Positions 60,786 to 64,000 of a stretch of 64,000 nt of DNA are shown here, piece after piece. The DNA comes from Glutamicibacter soli. Lineage in GTDB: Bacteria; Actinomycetota; Actinomycetes; Actinomycetales; Micrococcaceae. The number at the start of each line of letters is the position of its first letter. Positions within the stretch are counted from its first letter, which is position 1. Position numbers and translations under genes: made by a program. The notes beneath the pieces are model-generated. The model was not told where the DNA came from and made no database searches. It worked only from the letters and a program-made list of their open reading frames with translations. The stretch covers positions 186,001 through 250,000 of the forward strand of contig NZ_POAF01000007.1 of the NCBI RefSeq assembly GCF_003309065.1, given 5' to 3'.

Positions 60786-62443
60786 CGACAGACAAAACAC
60801 GAAACACCGCACCCGGCGCCGTCCCCCGCTCCGCAGCGCACCCGTGGGCGGCGCTGGGCATCCTGGCCGCAGGCCTTGGACTGGTGGTGCTGGACGGCAC
60901 CATCGTCGGCGTGGCGCTGCCGACCATCATCGCCGACATCCGCCTGGATCTGGGCGACGCGCAGTGGGTCAACAGCCTCTATGCGGTGGTGCTCGCGGCG
61001 CTGCTGCTGTCCACCGGCAGCCTGGCCGACCGCTGGGGCCGCAAGAAGATGTTCATCGCCGGCCTGCTGGTGTTCATGGGCGGTTCGCTGCTGGCCGCCA
61101 ACGCCGACGCGGCCGGCTCGCTGATCTCCGCCCGCGCCCTGCAGGCGGTGGGCGCGGCGAGCATCATGCCTTCCACCCTGTCCACGGTGAACTCGCTGTT
61201 CCAGGGCAAGCAGCGCGCCGCCGCCTTCGGCGTATGGGGCGCGGTGATCTCCGGCGCCGCGGCCATCGGCCCGCTGGCCGGCGGCCTGCTCACCGAATAC
61301 GCCTCCTGGCACTGGATCTTCCTGGTGAACCTGCCGCTGGGCGCCGTGCTGCTGGTGCTGGGACTGCTCTTCGTGCCCGAAACCAAGGGCGGAACCACCG
61401 GCCGCGGCGTGGACGTGGACGGGGCGCTGCTCAGCGCGCTGGGCATGGGCGCGCTGGTGTTCGCGATCATCGAAGGACCGGACGCCGGCTGGATCACCCC
61501 CACCAAGGAACTGAAAATCGGCTCGTTCACTTGGCCGGCCGATGCGGCGGTATCGTTGCCCGGCATCGCGCTGCTGGTCTCGGCCGCGGCCATCACGCTG
61601 TTCATCTTCTGGGAACGGCACCGCGCACGCAACGGCCGCGCCGCGCTGCTGGAACTGCGCTTGTTCGAGCACAAGACCTTCACCTGGGGCAACCTGACGG
61701 CCGCGAGCGTGGCCATCGGCGAATTCGCGCTGCTGTTCGTGCTGCCGCTGTTCCTGGTCAACGCCCTGGGGCTGAGCGTGCTGCATACAGGCTTCATCCT
61801 GGCCGCCATGGCGCTGGGCGCGTTCTTCTCCGGGGCATCGGCGCGGCACCTGGCCGCGGTGCTCTCCCCGGCCGGCACCGTGCTGCTGGGCCTGGGACTG
61901 GAAACCGCCGGTGTGCTGGTGCTGGCCCTGGTGCTCAGCGCCGGGGTGTCGGTGTGGGCCGTGGCGGTCACCCTGGTGGTCTACGGGCTGGGCCTGGGAC
62001 TTGCCTCCGCGCAGCTGACCGGCACGGTGCTGGCCGAGGTTCCGGTGCAGATTTCCGGCCAGGGCTCGGCCACGCAGAGCACCGTGCGCCAGATCGGCTC
62101 GGCGCTGGGCACCGCGATCTCCGGCGCCGTGCTCTCCGCGGCGCTGGCCATCACCCTGCCCTCGCGGCTGGACGACGCCCTGGTTCCCGCCGCGCAGGCT
62201 TCCCAGCTGGCCGAGGCCACCCGGCAGAGCGCCGGCACCACCATCACCCAGCTGCGCGTCCAGCCTCCGGGCGGGCACGATGCGGCCTCGACCATCGACG
62301 CCTTGTCCGCCGGGTTCTCCGACGCCACCCGCCTGTCGATGCTGGCTGCGGCGTTCTTCCTGCTGCTCGGCGCCGTGGGCGCCTGGCGGCTGCTCTCCGC
62401 GCAGCGGACGGCGAACCGGCTGGCCGCGGAAAGCGGCAGCTAG
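60782..62443 (+). CDS. MFS drug exporter, DHA2 (14-TMS, EmrB/QacA) type
   Basis: A 553-residue proton-coupled exporter. Motif C-type sequence LGLVVLDGTIVGVALPTI in TM1 and LADRWGRKKMFIAGLLVF (motif A) after TM2 are typical, as is GPLAGGLLTEYASWHWIFLVNLPLG in TM5-6. About 14 hydrophobic segments are spread to residue ~535. It starts at GTG 60782. It ends convergently with a 4-base overlap of the cysteine desulfurase stop. The substrate is not predictable. Confidence 0.93.
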   Translation: MTTDKTRNTAPGAVPRSAAHPWAALGILAAGLGLVVLDGTIVGVALPTIIADIRLDLGDAQWVNSLYAVVLAALLLSTGSLADRWGRKKMFIAGLLVFMGGSLLAANADAAGSLISARALQAVGAASIMPSTLSTVNSLFQGKQRAAAFGVWGAVISGAAAIGPLAGGLLTEYASWHWIFLVNLPLGAVLLVLGLLFVPETKGGTTGRGVDVDGALLSALGMGALVFAIIEGPDAGWITPTKELKIGSFTWPADAAVSLPGIALLVSAAAITLFIFWERHRARNGRAALLELRLFEHKTFTWGNLTAASVAIGEFALLFVLPLFLVNALGLSVLHTGFILAAMALGAFFSGASARHLAAVLSPAGTVLLGLGLETAGVLVLALVLSAGVSVWAVAVTLVVYGLGLGLASAQLTGTVLAEVPVQISGQGSATQSTVRQIGSALGTAISGAVLSAALAITLPSRLDDALVPAAQASQLAEATRQSAGTTITQLRVQPPGGHDAASTIDALSAGFSDATRLSMLAAAFFLLLGAVGAWRLLSAQRTANRLAAESGS

Positions 62444-63600
62444 GCGGCGCCCGGCGATGCCGGCAGCAGCCCGCCCACCGCGGCGATGACCGCGTTTGCG
62501 ACCTGGCTCAGTTCGTTTTCCTTGATGCCGCGCCCGAAGGACAGCCGTACCGCGGTGTGCGCCAGCTGCTCTTGGTACCCCATGGCGGTGAGCACCGGCG
62601 AGGGGTCGGTGGACCCGGCCGCGCAGGCGGACCCGGAGGAGCACAGCACGCCCTTGCGCTCCAGCTCGATCAGCACGGTCTCCCCCGCGGTTTTCGGGAA
62701 CACGAAGGACACGATGCCGCCGATGCGCTGCTGCCCGCTGCCGGTCAGCTGCACGCTGCCCGGGTGCTTGGCTTCCAGCCCGCGGGTGATCTTCTCGATG
62801 AGGTAGGGTCCGTAGCCCTCGCCCAGCCCCTGCGCGCGCTGGGAAGCGCAGACCTGCAGGGCCACCGCGATGCCGGCGGCGGCCGCCGGGTTCTCGGTGC
62901 CCGAGCGCATGCCCGACTGCTGCCCGCCGCCATGCAGCAGCGGCACGAAGCGGTCCTTCCCCGACAGGTACAGCGCCCCGCTGCCCTTCAGCCCGCCGAT
63001 CTTGTGCCCAGAGATGCTCAAGGCGTCCACCGCGGCGGCCAGCGGCGCCAGGTCCAGCCAGCCGGCGGCCTGCACCGCGTCGGTGTGCATTAGCGCGCCG
63101 GCCGCGTGGGCCAGCGCGGCGACCTGCGCCACCGGCTGGATGGTGCCGACCTCGTTGTTCACCGCCATCACCGAGACCACGGCGACGTCGTCGTCGATCA
63201 GCTGCGCCGCATGCTCCAGGTCCACCAGCCCGTCGGAGGTGACGTCGATGAGCCGCAGCGTGAAATCGTGGAAGTCCACCAGGTAGCGGCAGGCTTCGAG
63301 CACCGCGGGGTGCTCGATGGTGCTGGCTACCACCACCCGGCCGCGCGGATTGCCCAGTGCGCCGCCGATCACCGCGGTGTTCGCGCCCTCGGTGCCGCCG
63401 GAGGTGAAGTAGATCTCCTCTTCGCGCACCGCCAGCTGCGCGGCGACCTGGGCGCGCGCCCAGTTGGCGGCCCGGCGGGCCTGGTGCCCCGCCTCATGGT
63501 GCGAGGCGGGGTTGCCGAAGTCGCGGGTCAGCAGCGGCGAGACGGTGTCCAGCACCTCCTGGCGCGGCGGGGCGGTGGCGGCGGCGTCCATGTAGATCAT
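62440..63600 (-). CDS. Cysteine desulfurase (NifS/IscS type)
   Basis: A 386-residue PLP enzyme that takes sulfur from cysteine for Fe-S clusters. MIYMDAAATAPPRQEVLD, FTSGGTEGANTAVIGGA and the PLP-binding Lys ~200 in SISGHKIGGLKGSG are family marks. The reactive Cys lies in VLCSSGSACAAGS, the long loop of group I. It overlaps nadC (ATGA), so it probably serves the Fe-S cluster of quinolinate synthase NadA, a common nadABC-nifS arrangement. Confidence 0.94.
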   Translation of the reverse strand: MIYMDAAATAPPRQEVLDTVSPLLTRDFGNPASHHEAGHQARRAANWARAQVAAQLAVREEEIYFTSGGTEGANTAVIGGALGNPRGRVVVASTIEHPAVLEACRYLVDFHDFTLRLIDVTSDGLVDLEHAAQLIDDDVAVVSVMAVNNEVGTIQPVAQVAALAHAAGALMHTDAVQAAGWLDLAPLAAAVDALSISGHKIGGLKGSGALYLSGKDRFVPLLHGGGQQSGMRSGTENPAAAAGIAVALQVCASQRAQGLGEGYGPYLIEKITRGLEAKHPGSVQLTGSGQQRIGGIVSFVFPKTAGETVLIELERKGVLCSSGSACAAGSTDPSPVLTAMGYQEQLAHTAVRLSFGRGIKENELSQVANAVIAAVGGLLPASPGAA

Positions 63601-64000
63601 TCGACAACCATATCCAGTCCCAGGTCGATCGCCGCCACCGAGTGGGTGATGGCGCCCGAGGAGATGATGTCCACCCCGGATTCGGCCACCGCGGCGACCG
63701 TGCCGGCGTTGATGTTGCCGCTGGCCTCCACGATCGCGCGCCCGGCGATCAGCTCGATGGCCGCCGGGATGTCAGCGGGGTCGAAGTTGTCAAGCATGAT
63801 CACGTCTACCCCCGCCTCCAGCACCGCCGGCAGCTGGTCGATGGAATCCACCTCCACCTCCATGGCGGTGGTGTGCCCCAGCCTGGCGCGCACGCCGCGC
63901 AGCGCCTCGGTCAGCGCCTGCGGGGTATCGAACAAGGCCAGGTGGTTGTCCTTGGCCATGAACGCGTCGGAGAGGTTGTCGCGGTGGTTCACCCCGCCGC
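63597..64000 (-). CDS. nadC: Nicotinate-nucleotide pyrophosphorylase (truncated by window edge)
   Basis: The C-terminal ~134 residues of quinolinate phosphoribosyltransferase of the de novo NAD pathway. Visible: NHRDNLSDAFMAKDNHLAL, the KDNH substrate-site motif, VEVDSIDQLPAVLEAGVDVIMLDN, EASGNINAGTVAAVAESGVDIISSGAITHS (in part) at the phosphate-binding barrel end. The gene continues beyond 64000; the ATG at 63992 is internal. It is coupled to the cysteine desulfurase gene. Confidence 0.93.
   Translation of the reverse strand, partial: GGVNHRDNLSDAFMAKDNHLALFDTPQALTEALRGVRARLGHTTAMEVEVDSIDQLPAVLEAGVDVIMLDNFDPADIPAAIELIAGRAIVEASGNINAGTVAAVAESGVDIISSGAITHSVAAIDLGLDMVVE

Overview
The window is high-GC DNA with the gene content of an actinobacterium, most likely a pigmented, motile member of the Micrococcaceae (Arthrobacter/Glutamicibacter type). 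This rests on the C50-carotenoid operon, a sortase-anchored wall protein, a flagellum without outer-membrane ring genes, and several actinobacterial families (PRC-barrel/DUF2382 protein, CE1758-type luciferase-like protein). The genus is inferred; no rRNA is present.

Left arm (1-28.6 kb). A truncated, apparently catalysis-dead EAL domain protein and a small STAS-like protein are followed by a leftward operon, MarR regulator-crtE-crtB-crtI-crtYe-crtYf-crtEb-idi. It encodes a route from isoprenyl diphosphates through phytoene and lycopene to a cyclic C50 carotenoid. A divergent pair (TspO-like membrane protein and NAD-binding DUF2867-type protein) shares its promoter region. Next come a MarR gene, tRNA-Leu(TAG), a Bcp peroxiredoxin and tRNA-Lys(CTT). 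A 1370-residue secreted LamG/metallophosphoesterase wall protein follows, then two more tRNA-Lys(CTT) genes, a 2-hydroxyacid dehydrogenase, a peptide-binding lipoprotein, malate:quinone oxidoreductase, two unknown small genes, a large RND exporter and a membrane protein/PRC-DUF2382 pair. Between 27.2 and 28.6 kb lies a zone of decayed genes that includes a twice-frameshifted NarL-type response regulator.

Flagellar locus (28.6-56.8 kb). A nearly continuous leftward block runs from flgB to csrA: flgB-flgC-fliE-fliF-fliG-fliH-fliI-fliJ-NlpC/P60-fliK-flgD-flgE-flbD-motA-motB-fliM-fliN-fliO-fliP-fliQ-fliR-flhB-flhA-FlhF-like-csrA. Upstream of it lie fliC-fliD-fliS-fliT-like and a FliA/WhiG-type sigma factor, also leftward. 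flgN-flgK-flgL-fliW run rightward. At five transcription-unit heads I found the same motif, TAAC-N15-(G/A)CCGA(T/G/C)A(G/C), a close match to the sigma-28 promoter. The fliC leader carries a hairpin with an ANGGA hexaloop and a second ANGGA site on the Shine-Dalgarno. With csrA and fliW at opposite ends of the locus, this suggests a CsrA-FliW-flagellin translational circuit like that of Bacillus, in an actinobacterium. flgF, flgG, flgJ, flgM, flhG and che genes are not in the window.

Right arm (56.8-64 kb). It holds a luciferase-like monooxygenase with a coupled MarR gene, an SRPBCC protein, a DHFR-like reductase, a GNAT acetyltransferase, a DHA2-type MFS exporter preceded by a possible coupled 40-codon ORF, a cysteine desulfurase and the truncated end of nadC.

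All functional calls are from motif reading only; no database search was run.
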